DNA from: Planctomycetota bacterium
GTDB taxonomy: Bacteria; Planctomycetota; J058
Direction: 5' to 3'
Length of the DNA: 64,000 bases
NCBI GenBank assembly: GCA_019636275.1
Contig: JAHBXY010000009.1
Location: forward strand, 34,035 to 98,034
The notes below the pieces were generated by a model that ran no database searches, was not told where the DNA came from, and saw only the letters and a program-made list of their open reading frames with translations. Of this stretch, positions 53,089-60,900 are shown piece after piece. Within the stretch, counting starts at the first letter, position 1; each line of letters begins with the position of its first letter. The position numbers and the translations under genes are program-made.

Positions 53089-54717
53089 GTGGTCGAGCGA
53101 CCGCTCAAGGAGCGCCTGGGGGCGTTCGTCTACCACCCGGCGGTCAGCATCGCGGTGGTGGTGCTGATCCTGATCTCGGTGGGGCTGGTGCTCCTGCACC
53201 TGTGGCTGCCCCCCGACGACCCGCGGCAGCACACGATCGAGCTGATCCAGACGGTCATCACCGTCGTGTTCGTGCTCGAGATCGGGCTCAAGTACCACGT
53301 CGCGCCCGACAAGCTGCGCTTCCTGGCCCAGTACTGGGTCGACATCCTGGCGATCATCCCCTGGGCGCAGAGCCTGCGCGTGCTGCGGATCCTGCGCCTC
53401 CTGCGCGTGTTCCGCGCGGCGATGATCCTCTCGCGCCGCGTGCGGTTCATGTCGGCGCTCTTCCGCTCGGCCATGGGGGAGTACCTCGTCCTGGCCATGA
53501 TCCTGGTCACGCTGCTGACGGTCGGCAGCTTCGTGCTCTCCATGAGCGAGCTGCACGAGCGGCAGCGGGCGCGGGCGGCGCTCGACGCGGACCCGGACCC
53601 GGCGGCCCTCGTCCACGCGAGGGTCGAGGGCGGCCGCGTGAACGAGGTCGTGCTCAGCCCGGCGGCGCTCGCCGAGCGCGAGGCCTTGCCGGAGCGGATC
53701 GCGGAGGCGGTGAACCGGGCGCTCGACCACGAGCGCGCCGCCGACCTGCCGCCGCCGCAGGAGGACCTCTCGAACCCCTGGAACGCGGCCTGGGCGACCG
53801 TGTTCTTCCTCGTGGCGACGGAGCCCATGATCGGGCTGCCGCGGACGACGGTCGGCAAGGCCGTGACGCTCGCGGTCATGTTCGGCGGCATGACGACGTT
53901 CGCCATCTTCACGGGCGTCGTCACGGCGCTCATGGTCAACCGGCTGAAGCGCCGCATGGAGATCGACGACATGGACCGCTTCCACCTGACCGACCACCTC
54001 GTCCTGTGCGGGTGGAACAACCTCGTGCCGCTGATCGTCGAGGAGCTGAAGCTCAACGAGGAGGGGGCGCCGTCGGTCGTGATCGTGGCCGAGCTCGAGG
54101 AGCTGCCGGTCGAGATCACGCGCATGGACATCGCCGCGCGCATCTTCTTCGTTCCGGGCGACTACACGACGCCCGAGGTGCTCGAGCAGGCGCGGATCGT
54201 CCACGCGCGGCGGGCGATCATCGTCGCCGACACGACCAAGCCGCGCAGCGACCAGGACCGCGACGCCAGGACGGTGCTCGCCGCGCTCATGATCGAGCGC
54301 ATGAACCCGAAGATCTACACCTGCGCCGAGCTGCTCAACCGCGCCAACGAGCCGCACCTGCGGGCGGCCGGGATCGAGGAGGTGATCACCACCTCGGAGG
54401 CGGGCGGGCACCACCTGGCCATGGCCGCCATGCACCCCGGCCTGGCCAACGTCGTGAGCGAGCTCCTGACGTCGAAGGCGGGCGAGACGCTCGTCAAGCA
54501 GGCGCCGCCCGACGCGCTGATCGGCAAGACCTTCATGGCGGCCATGGAGCAGCTCAAGCGCGAGAAGAACGCGCTGCTCGTGGGGATCGAGGCGCTCGGC
54601 GCCGACGGCCCGCGCACGCCCGGCTACGCCATGCGCGTGAACCCGCCGCCCGAGACGGTGATCGGCCCGCGCGACCACCTCGTCGTCATCGGCCGCAACC
54701 AGGGCGGCGTGGCCTGA
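53089..54717 (+). CDS. Six-TM voltage-sensor-type ion channel with TrkA/RCK domain and atypical filter
   Basis: The product is 542 residues with a GTG start. There are six transmembrane helices; S4 is arginine-rich (LRVLRILRLLRVFRAAMILS). A ~70-residue extracellular insert precedes the pore region. Where K+ channels have TVGYGD, this protein has WATVFFLVATEPMIGLPRTT. The inner helix GMTTFAIFTGVVTALMVNRL is followed by an RCK/TrkA-N Rossmann domain (HLVLCGWNNLVPLIVEELKL, VPGDYTTPEVLEQARIVHAR, RRAIIVADTTKPRSD) and a TrkA-C-like end (LVVIGRNQGG). The fold is clear; the ion is not. Confidence 0.88.
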   Translation: MVERPLKERLGAFVYHPAVSIAVVVLILISVGLVLLHLWLPPDDPRQHTIELIQTVITVVFVLEIGLKYHVAPDKLRFLAQYWVDILAIIPWAQSLRVLRILRLLRVFRAAMILSRRVRFMSALFRSAMGEYLVLAMILVTLLTVGSFVLSMSELHERQRARAALDADPDPAALVHARVEGGRVNEVVLSPAALAEREALPERIAEAVNRALDHERAADLPPPQEDLSNPWNAAWATVFFLVATEPMIGLPRTTVGKAVTLAVMFGGMTTFAIFTGVVTALMVNRLKRRMEIDDMDRFHLTDHLVLCGWNNLVPLIVEELKLNEEGAPSVVIVAELEELPVEITRMDIAARIFFVPGDYTTPEVLEQARIVHARRAIIVADTTKPRSDQDRDARTVLAALMIERMNPKIYTCAELLNRANEPHLRAAGIEEVITTSEAGGHHLAMAAMHPGLANVVSELLTSKAGETLVKQAPPDALIGKTFMAAMEQLKREKNALLVGIEALGADGPRTPGYAMRVNPPPETVIGPRDHLVVIGRNQGGVA

Positions 54718-54730
54718 CAGGAGCTTCCCC

Positions 54731-55147
54731 GTGCCCGACCTCGCCCCCGACGACCCCCGCCGCGCCCTCTTCGGTCAGCTCGGCTTCGACCGCTCGCTGG
54801 CCGGCATGACCCTCGAGGCGGTCGAGCCCGGCCGCGCCGTCGTGAGCCTGCCCGTGACCGACGCCGTGGTGAACATGGTCGGCACGCTCCACGGCGGCGC
54901 GATCGCCACGCTCGTCGACGACGCCGGGACGATCGCGATCATGAGCGCCGACCAGGACGGCCGGCCCGGCGTGACGACCGACCTCAACGTCTCCTACTTC
55001 TCCGCCGCCCCCCAGGGCGAGACGGTCACGGCCGAGGCCCGCTGCCTCAAGTCCGGGCGGACGCTCGCCTTCGTCGAGGTGGACATCAAGAGCGCCGAGG
55101 GCAAGCTCCTGGCCCAGGGGCGCATGACGAAGTTCATGGGGCGCTGA
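54731..55147 (+). CDS. PaaI-type hotdog thioesterase
   Basis: The product is 138 residues with a GTG start, 13 bp after the channel gene. The hotdog core is AVVNMVGTLHGGAIATLVDD (the HGG catalytic motif), TTDLNVSYFSAAPQGETVTA and AFVEVDIKSAEGKLLAQGRM, standard for PaaI/DUF4442-type acyl-CoA thioesterases. It may share a transcript with the channel but has no obvious functional link to it. Confidence 0.92.
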   Translation: MPDLAPDDPRRALFGQLGFDRSLAGMTLEAVEPGRAVVSLPVTDAVVNMVGTLHGGAIATLVDDAGTIAIMSADQDGRPGVTTDLNVSYFSAAPQGETVTAEARCLKSGRTLAFVEVDIKSAEGKLLAQGRMTKFMGR

Positions 55148-55214
55148 CGCCCGCGCTTCGTTGACGCTCGCCAGGACAGCCGTTACGATTCCCGGCCGTC
55201 CCGCAGGGGACTGG

Positions 55215-55287
55215 GCAGCCATAGCTCAGCTGGTAGAGCGCCTGACTGTGGATCAGGAGGTCAGTGGTTCAAACCCACTTGGCTGTA
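55215..55287 (+). tRNA. tRNA-His (anticodon GTG) with G1:U72 and A73
   Basis: Acceptor GCAGCCA/TGGCTGT, D arm TAGCTCAGCTGGTAGAGCGC, anticodon stem CCTGA/TCAGG with loop CTGTGGA, and T arm AGTGG TTCAAAC CCACT. A G is encoded just upstream at position -1, but the discriminator is A, not the usual C, so the normal G-1:C73 pair cannot form. Confidence 0.93.
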
Positions 55288-55300
55288 TGAGTTTGCGAGC

Positions 55301-55325
55301 GGGGCGCCGGGGTGACCGGCGCCCC
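55301..55325 (+). terminator. Terminator after tRNA-His
   Basis: A perfect 10-bp stem GGGGCGCCGG/CCGGCGCCCC with a 5-nt loop (GGTGA) is followed by GTCGCGTTT. Confidence 0.75.
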
Positions 55326-55370
55326 GTCGCGTTTCCGGATAGAGAGCGCCGACGCCACGACCGACGCCAG

Positions 55371-55604
55371 ATGGACCGGGCGCAGGGCGACGAAGTTCGA
55401 CAGACCTACGAGTTCGAGGTCACCGAGCGAGTCGCTCGCGGTGCAGTGATCCGGGTCACCCAATCTGCTGGCCATGGCGGAATTGGCGCAACGGCCGACG
55501 TCGACCTGGACGACAATGGGGTCCTGCCCCGACTGCCGGGTCGGCGCAGCCGCGTTGATGCGGAGGCCCGGCAGGAGGCGGAGCATGACACGTGGAAAGA
55601 ATGA
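55371..55604 (+). CDS. Possible small hypothetical protein
   Basis: A 77-residue frame from the ATG at 55371 (QTYEFEVTERVARGAVIRVT, then GIGATADVDLDDNG) overlaps the next gene's start by 20 nt. There is no clear Shine-Dalgarno and no family. It is included because the spacing fits an operon; it may be spurious. Confidence 0.3.
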   Translation: MDRAQGDEVRQTYEFEVTERVARGAVIRVTQSAGHGGIGATADVDLDDNGVLPRLPGRRSRVDAEARQEAEHDTWKE

Positions 55605-56037
55605 GGACCTCTCGCGCGCGCGAGCCCAGGCGGACGCAGCGGAGTCGCGCCGCCGGTCGGACGACGACCGGTCTCGGGCGGAGGAGGATCTCGTCACCGA
55701 CGGCAAGCGGCAGACCGCGCGCGGCGGCGCTCAGGGCCGCAAGAGCCGCGAGCGGGAGCGCGCGCGCGAGGCCGAGCGGCGCCAGGCCGAGCGCGGGCGC
55801 GCAGACGACGCGCTGAGGGCGGAGCGGCGGTCCGGGGACGAGGCGATCCTGGCGGTCGTTACCCTCCTCGCGGAGCAGACCCTTGCCCTCGAGTCGAGCC
55901 AGGCGGAGCTCTCGCGGCTGGGCAACGAGCTGGCGCGGAGCCGCGCGGCCATGTCACGCGCGCAGCAGATGCTGAGCGACCTCGGACGCGTCGCGTCGCG
56001 CTCGGACCGGCCATGCCCGCCAGAATCCTCTACGTAG
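55585..56037 (+). CDS. Highly charged coiled-coil protein, partner of the GGDEF gene
   Basis: The product is 150 residues from the ATG at 55585 with AGGAGG upstream. Almost the whole protein is a charged helix: an Arg/Glu/Ala-rich first half (SRERERAREAERRQAERGRA) and a more regular coiled coil in the second half (QTLALESSQAELSRLGNELA, SRAAMSRAQQMLSDLGRVA). The stop lies 25 bp inside the following diguanylate-cyclase gene, so the two are tightly coupled. It has the look of a dimerising signalling helix, possibly supplying input to the cyclase. The family is not recognised. Confidence 0.65.
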   Translation: MTRGKNEDLSRARAQADAAESRRRSDDDRSRAEEDLVTDGKRQTARGGAQGRKSRERERAREAERRQAERGRADDALRAERRSGDEAILAVVTLLAEQTLALESSQAELSRLGNELARSRAAMSRAQQMLSDLGRVASRSDRPCPPESST

Positions 56038-56930
56038 AGGGCGACGCCGAGGCGCGGGCCAGAGTGACCGTGAGCCTCTCGCGGCTCGGCTACGCCCTCG
56101 TATGCGTCGACGACGGCCCCGCGGCGCTGCGGGCCGTCGAGACGGATCCGCCCGATGCCGTGCTCCTCGGGCTGCGGCTCGTGGGCATGGAGCCCATCGA
56201 GGTGTGCTCGCGCCTCAAGGCCCTGGCTGCGGCGTTCCTGCCCGTGCTGTACCTGACCACGGAGTCGGACGTCGACGAGAAGGTGCGGGTCCTCGAGGCG
56301 GGGGGGGACGACTTCTGCGTCGAGCCCATGCGTGTCGCCGAGCTCGACGCCCGGATCCGCGTCCTGTTACGCATGCGCGAGCGCGAGGGACGGCTGACTT
56401 CGCAGTCGAATCGCTTCCGGCTCATCGCCTACGTCGACGCCCTCACCGAGGTCGGCAACCGGCGCGCGTTCGACCGGGCCTGGACCGAAGCGTGGGCAGC
56501 CCTTGCCCCTGGCCGCTGCCTGGCCCTGCTCATCATCGACATCGACCACTTCCGACGCGTCAACGAGCTGTACGGCCACGCCGGTGGCGACGGCGCGCTG
56601 CGAGCGGTTGCGAGGACCCTGCAGACCGCCGTGCGGCACGGGGACGAGGTCTTCCGCTTCGGCGGCGAGGAGTTCGCCGTCATCGCGATCAACGCTGACC
56701 GTGCGGGCGCGCTCGCCATGGGCGAACGCGTCCGCGAGGCGGTGGCGCGGTCGGACGGTCCCATCGCCCTCACCGTCTCTGTGGGCGTCGCGGTGGGCGA
56801 CGTCGGGCTCGTCGGCGGCGCCGCAGCGCTCTTCGCCGCGGCCGACGGTGCGCTGTACGACGCCAAGGCGAGGGGGCGCGATCGCGTCGCGCTCGCGGAC
56901 GAGCGCGCCGGCCTCGCCGGAGCGCAATAG
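56013..56930 (+). CDS. Diguanylate cyclase with degenerate receiver domain
   Basis: The product is 305 residues. The N-terminal ~120 residues have the receiver fold (ARILYVEGDAEARARVTVSL, PVLYLTTESD, VLEAGGDDFCVEPM). The phospho-acceptor Asp is Gly (PDAVLLGLRLVGM) and the conserved Lys is Glu (VEP for TKP), so it cannot be phosphorylated in the usual way. The C-terminal GGDEF domain is intact: IIDIDHFRRVNELYGHAGGD, RFGGEEFAVIAI and ALYDAKARGRDRV. It should make cyclic di-GMP. It overlaps the coiled-coil gene upstream, which may replace phosphorylation as the control input. Confidence 0.9.
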   Translation: MPARILYVEGDAEARARVTVSLSRLGYALVCVDDGPAALRAVETDPPDAVLLGLRLVGMEPIEVCSRLKALAAAFLPVLYLTTESDVDEKVRVLEAGGDDFCVEPMRVAELDARIRVLLRMREREGRLTSQSNRFRLIAYVDALTEVGNRRAFDRAWTEAWAALAPGRCLALLIIDIDHFRRVNELYGHAGGDGALRAVARTLQTAVRHGDEVFRFGGEEFAVIAINADRAGALAMGERVREAVARSDGPIALTVSVGVAVGDVGLVGGAAALFAAADGALYDAKARGRDRVALADERAGLAGAQ

Positions 56931-57073
56931 GTCCACCCCGGGAGGTCGGGCACCGGCTGTTCCGCCAAGGCGCGCACGACCCGGAGTCGTGCAGGAGGCG
57001 AACGTCTTGCCGCTGCCACGCCGTCTCGGGCCGAACTCATACCGGCTGTGATGGACCGACAGAGGCGATCCTG

Positions 57074-57481
57074 ATGGGGCCACGGAAGCACCGGTTCAGC
57101 TTCGACGAGTGCATGAGCGTCATGCGCTCGAAGAACGACCCTCAGGCGGCGGAGGACGGCTTTCACGCCTTGCTGTCTCGCGCCGCGGAGCACTGCGTCG
57201 AGCTCGTCGCTGAGTTCCGCCGGGAGCGTAACGAAGGGACGCGGCGTTGGCTCCTCGAGCTGATCGCCGCGGCGCGGTCAGCCGACGCCATGCCCGTCCT
57301 GGCCGAGAACCTGCGCGTCGCGGACGAGAGCCTCCGATTCTTCGCGATCCGCGGGCTGCGCGACCTGGGTACGAAGGAGGCGCGACGACTCCTGTGGGAG
57401 GCCCGCTCGTTCGAGCTCGAGTCGCCGAGCGCGACGGCCTCGTTGCGCGAGCAGCTGGATCGACTTCTCGGACCGCCCTGA
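57074..57481 (+). CDS. Small HEAT-repeat-like protein
   Basis: The product is 135 residues from ATG. It is entirely helical with two HEAT-like repeats (EGTRRWLLELIAAARSADAM, ESLRFFAIRGLRDLGTKEAR). This resembles short PBS-lyase/HEAT proteins that act as binding scaffolds. There is no signal peptide. It stands alone between the GGDEF gene and a facing membrane-protein operon. Confidence 0.7.
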   Translation: MGPRKHRFSFDECMSVMRSKNDPQAAEDGFHALLSRAAEHCVELVAEFRRERNEGTRRWLLELIAAARSADAMPVLAENLRVADESLRFFAIRGLRDLGTKEARRLLWEARSFELESPSATASLREQLDRLLGPP

Positions 57482-57493
57482 GGGGTCAGGGCG

Positions 57494-57937
57494 TCAACGG
57501 AGGCCAGCGGAGCGCAGCTCCGAGGCGTGGGCCTCGAGCGCGCCCCGGTCCAGGTCTGCGTCGCACGTCTCCGCGTTGAGCTCCACGACCTCCAGCGCCC
57601 AGAGCGGATCGCAGGTGTCGAGCACCACGGTCAGGCGCAGGTCCCCCTCGCTGAGCGCCAGCCTGGTCGCACGACGCACACGGCAGCGGAGGCCGAGGCC
57701 AGGGACGAGGGCGCTGTCGCGCGCGCGGCGTCCCGCGAAGCGCCACCGATGCAGGACCAAGGCGCCGACGGCCAGCGCCGCGCCCCCGCCGCCCACGATC
57801 GGCCAGGGCAGGTCGCCCAGCAGCCCCGCGACGGACGTGACGAGCAGCGGCGCGATGACCAGCGAGAGGAGTACCACGCGCGAGGCGTCGCGCCGCGCGA
57901 CGAGTCGATGGCATGGGTCGCAGACGCGGACGACCAC
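57494..57937 (-). CDS. Small membrane protein with CxxC start
   Basis: The product is 147 residues with a GTG start. It opens VVRVCDPCHRLVARRD, half of a zinc-ribbon-like site, then has two transmembrane helices (VVLLSLVIAPLLVTSVAGLL, IVGGGGAALAVGALVLHRW) and a soluble C-terminal domain (RCRVRRATRLALSEGDLRLT, DPLWALEVVELNAETCDADL). It follows the gene upstream by 12 bp and probably works with it. The family is not recognised. Confidence 0.65.
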   Translation of the reverse strand: MVVRVCDPCHRLVARRDASRVVLLSLVIAPLLVTSVAGLLGDLPWPIVGGGGAALAVGALVLHRWRFAGRRARDSALVPGLGLRCRVRRATRLALSEGDLRLTVVLDTCDPLWALEVVELNAETCDADLDRGALEAHASELRSAGLR

Positions 57938-57949
57938 CTGGCGCGTCTC

Positions 57950-58392
57950 CTACAGCGCGCGGGCGGCGAGCGCGCCGACGGCGCCGAACCCCAACCCGAG
58001 GACCCCGGCCAGCCCCGCGTGGCGCTCGTGCGACGCGACCGGCACGATCCAGTCGACCTCGGCCTGCCCGCAGCCGGGGCAGCGCTCGGGCGCGTGGACG
58101 GCGACGCGATCGGGTCGGCGGTGAGTGAGCCTGATCCGGTGCCAGCGCACGGGGCCGGGGGCCGGACCGCGCGGCGGCTCGTCGACCGGGCGCGGCGGCG
58201 CGGCGGGAACGGTCGGGGCGTTCGACGCGCCCAGCGCGACCAGGAGCAGGGCCACGCCCGTGTAACCGCGCCCAGGAACGAGCGCGGCTTCGGCCCCCGG
58301 CGGGGGTTCAGCCACGCGAAGGCGCCCACCACTAGGAGCAGGCCGAGCACGACGCACGTGGCGAGCAGGAGCCGGCGCCGCATCGGGGTCAT
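57950..58392 (-). CDS. Small membrane protein with CxxC motif, frameshifted
   Basis: From the ATG at 58390-58392 the protein begins PMRRRLLLATCVVLGLLLVV, GAFAWLNPRRGPKPRSFLG. At about 58275-58290 one G (C on the plus strand) appears missing, and coding resumes as RGYTGVALLLVALGASN, RCPGCGQAEVDWIVPVASH and HAGLAGVLGLGFGAVGALAA before the stop at 57950. Repaired, it has three or four membrane segments and a zinc-ribbon-like CPGC. The single-base loss in a G run parallels other frameshifts here, so it is probably a sequencing artefact. Confidence 0.55.
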
Positions 58393-58480
58393 GGGGATCG
58401 ACCATGCTCGGCCGCCGCTCCCAGGACGAGGTCGCCTCACCCCCTCGCGGTCGTCCCCGGCCGTGCCGCATACTCCTGGC

Positions 58481-59608
58481 GTGACCTCCGCGCTGCTCGT
58501 CCTCGCCGTGCTGCTGCTCGCGTACGCCAACGGCGCGAACGACAACTTCAAGGGCGTCGCGACGCTCTACGGCAGCGGCACGACGACCTTCCGCCGCGCC
58601 CTGGCGTACGCCACGGTGGCCGCCGTCCTCGGCGCGCTCGTGGCCCTCGTCGCGGGCGAGGGGCTGGTGAAGGTCTTCGGCGGCCGCGGCCTCGTGCCGG
58701 ACGCGGTGGCGGCCTCGGTCGACTTCGCCACCTCGGTCGCCTTCGGCGCCGCCGCGACCGTGCTCCTGGCGACCGCCCTCGGCCTGCCGGTCTCCACGAC
58801 GCACGCCCTCACCGGCGCGCTCGTCGGCGCCGGCCTCGTCACGGCCGGCGCCGACGGCGTCAGCCCGTCGACGCTGGGCGCGGCGTTCCTGCTGCCGCTG
58901 CTCGCCAGCCCGGTCCTCTCGCTCGGGCTGGCCGCGACGCTCTTCGGCGCGTCGCGCGCTGCCGGCCGGCGGCTCGGCGTCACGGGCGAGAGCTGCGCCT
59001 GCGCCGGCCCGGCCGCGGAGATCGCCCCGGCGCTGGCGGGCGGCGTCGTCGCCAGCGCGTCCTTCGTCGACGCGACCGCGCTGCCCACGGTCACGCTGGG
59101 CGACACGACGACAACGTGCGCGCCGGCGCTGGCGGCGGGCGGCGCGGCGGTCACGGTCAAGGGGGCGATCGCGGCCGCGCACTACGTCTCGGCCGGCGCC
59201 GTGTGCTTCGCCCGCGCGCTCAATGACACGCCGAAGCTCGTGGGGATCCTGGCCGTCAGCGGAGTGCTCGAGGTCCGGCCCGCGCTGCTCCTGGCCGGCG
59301 CCGCCGTCGCCGTCGGCGGGGTCGTGCAGTCGCGCAAGGTCGCCGAGACGATGAGCAAGAAGATCACGCCCATGACCGAGGGCGCGGGCTTCGCGGGGAA
59401 CCTGGTCACGGCCGCGCTGGTGCTCGCCGCCTCGGGCTGGTCGCTGCCCGTGTCCACGACGCACGTCTCGTGCGGCGCCCTGTTCGGGATCGGCGTCGCC
59501 ACCGGGCAGGCACGGCTCGCCGTGATCGCGCAGATCCTCCTCGCCTGGGTGACGACCTTGCCGCTCGGCGCGGCCTGCGCGGCGCTGGTCGCGCTGGCCA
59601 TCTGCTGA
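58481..59608 (+). CDS. Inorganic phosphate transporter, PiT family
   Basis: The product is 375 residues from a GTG start, with about ten transmembrane segments. The duplicated PiT signatures are present: ANGANDNFKGVATLYGS at the N-terminus and ARALNDTPKLVGILAVSGV in the second half, plus the paired LGLPVSTTHALTGALVGAGL and WSLPVSTTHVSCGALFGIGV. These carry phosphate with a cation (H+ or Na+) into the cell. No PhoU-like (DUF47) partner gene is adjacent, unlike many PiT loci. Confidence 0.93.
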   Translation: MTSALLVLAVLLLAYANGANDNFKGVATLYGSGTTTFRRALAYATVAAVLGALVALVAGEGLVKVFGGRGLVPDAVAASVDFATSVAFGAAATVLLATALGLPVSTTHALTGALVGAGLVTAGADGVSPSTLGAAFLLPLLASPVLSLGLAATLFGASRAAGRRLGVTGESCACAGPAAEIAPALAGGVVASASFVDATALPTVTLGDTTTTCAPALAAGGAAVTVKGAIAAAHYVSAGAVCFARALNDTPKLVGILAVSGVLEVRPALLLAGAAVAVGGVVQSRKVAETMSKKITPMTEGAGFAGNLVTAALVLAASGWSLPVSTTHVSCGALFGIGVATGQARLAVIAQILLAWVTTLPLGAACAALVALAIC

Positions 59609-59661
59609 GGGGTGTGGAGGTAGTCACGACACCAGGCTTGCGCCCGTCGTCCTTGCGGGCC

Positions 59662-59684
59662 ATACTTACCCATAGGGAAAGTAT
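59662..59684. promoter_or_regulatory. 23-bp near-perfect palindromic operator
   Basis: ATACTTACCCATAGGGAAAGTAT pairs at all positions except one A/A pair and the centre. It is AT-rich in a very GC-rich genome and lies 3 bp before the GTG start of the following operon, where a ribosome-binding site would normally be. It is the obvious binding site for the XRE-type protein encoded two genes on (autoregulation inferred). Confidence 0.75.
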
Positions 59685-59687
59685 CGA

Positions 59688-60086
59688 GTGGATCCGCTGA
59701 GCGTCTGGTTCCAGGTGCCCCTGAGGGAGGACGGAGACAAGCGCCTTCGCTCACGCCCGTCGAGGCGCACGAAGAAGACGAGGCCGCCCGTGGGCCCGTT
59801 GCACCCCCCGTTCCGCTGGCGACTGCTGGAGGCCAGCCTCACGCGCACCTTCGGTGGCTGGACACGCGAGCCCGACGTCGAGGGGGAGTGGTTCGACGAC
59901 GAGCAGGGGCGCGCGGTCCGCGAGCGATCGAGGGCGTACTCGGTAGACGTGGCGGACGAGCGCCTGGGTGAGCTCGAAGCGCTGCTGCGGCGGGCCTGCG
60001 TGACGTTCGTCCAGAAGTGCATACGCATGGTGGTGAGCGGGCGTGCCCGCCTGATCCGGGAGGACGAGGATGAAGAGCCGCTATGA
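59688..60086 (+). CDS. Hypothetical protein, first gene of operator-controlled XRE module
   Basis: The product is 132 residues from the GTG at 59688, or a later start, since no Shine-Dalgarno is visible because the operator occupies that space. It has a basic N-terminal third and then a compact alpha/beta region (ASLTRTFGGWTREPDVEGEW, SRAYSVDVADERLGELEALL, VTFVQKCIRMVVSGRARLI). It overlaps the XRE gene by 17 bp. Toxin-first, HTH-second order with a palindromic operator resembles higBA-type toxin-antitoxin loci, but the protein does not look like RelE/HigB. The family is not recognised. Confidence 0.7.
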   Translation: MDPLSVWFQVPLREDGDKRLRSRPSRRTKKTRPPVGPLHPPFRWRLLEASLTRTFGGWTREPDVEGEWFDDEQGRAVRERSRAYSVDVADERLGELEALLRRACVTFVQKCIRMVVSGRARLIREDEDEEPL

Positions 60087-60900
60087 GACGCTGACCGGGA
60101 GACTGGTCGACATCAGTGGTCTCACGCCGCGCGAGCGCTCCGCGCTCTCCGCCCTCCAGGCGGAGTTCGCCTCGAACCCGGCCAGCGACGCATTCGCGGC
60201 GACCTGGACGCGCAAGGTGTTCCCGCTCCTCTCGCGCCTGCCGGCCGAGCAGCGGCCGAGCCACCCGCTGTACCTGGTCGCTCAGGACCTCGAGTTGCGC
60301 CTCGGGGTCGCCCAGGGGACGGTGGCCCCTCCCGACTACCGGGACTACCTGGTCGACCGCATCGAGGAGCGCTTCGGTTCCCGGTACAAGTTCTGCCAGG
60401 CGACAGGGATTCCTCAGTCGTTCCTCTCGCAGGTCCTGTCGGGCAGCAAGGAGTTCTCCGTCGAGACCCTCCGGCAGGCGGCCGAGGCGTTGGAGTTGAG
60501 CCTGGCTCTTCTCCCGCCGCAGGACCTCGCCAACGCGTCTCGCGATGAGGCCGCGACGCTCACCGAGGCCTGTCGCGCCGTGCAGGACGAGTTCGTCGTC
60601 GTGAAGAACGCCCTCGACCACCTGCGGCGGATCCGCAAGGCGGCCAGGCGCCGGGCCGCGCTCGAGGCCGAGCGGACGCTGTTCGAGGGCGTGCTCGAGC
60701 GACTCGCGGCCCCCCTCGACAGGCTGGACGACGAGCGGTACGGGGTGCGTGTCGTGGAGGTGCTACAGGAGGAGAAGGACCGGCTGGAGCGCTTGCTGCA
60801 GGGTCTGCGCGAGCAGGCCGCGCGCGTCGCCGAGTCGGGTCCGTTGACGCCGCGCAGGGGGAGTCGCCATGTCGATCGTGGCTCGCGGTCCCGAGTGTGA
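60070..60900 (+). CDS. XRE-type HTH protein with C-terminal coiled coil
   Basis: The product is 276 residues from ATG. A central helix-turn-helix lies at about residues 103-145 (RYKFCQATGIPQSFLSQVLS, KEFSVETLRQAAEALELSLA), preceded by a helical N-terminal domain. A C-terminal coiled coil follows (IRKAARRRAALEAERTLFEG, LQEEKDRLERLLQGLREQAA). It probably dimerises and represses its own operon through the palindrome at 59662-59684. It overlaps genes on both sides. It may be the antidote half of a toxin-antitoxin-like module; that is inference. Confidence 0.8.
   Translation: MKSRYETLTGRLVDISGLTPRERSALSALQAEFASNPASDAFAATWTRKVFPLLSRLPAEQRPSHPLYLVAQDLELRLGVAQGTVAPPDYRDYLVDRIEERFGSRYKFCQATGIPQSFLSQVLSGSKEFSVETLRQAAEALELSLALLPPQDLANASRDEAATLTEACRAVQDEFVVVKNALDHLRRIRKAARRRAALEAERTLFEGVLERLAAPLDRLDDERYGVRVVEVLQEEKDRLERLLQGLREQAARVAESGPLTPRRGSRHVDRGSRSRV

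Noticed and set aside
55161..55370. A protein start upstream of and through tRNA-His
   Set aside because: The frame would translate the tRNA and its terminator. Only the part after 55371 is even possibly coding.
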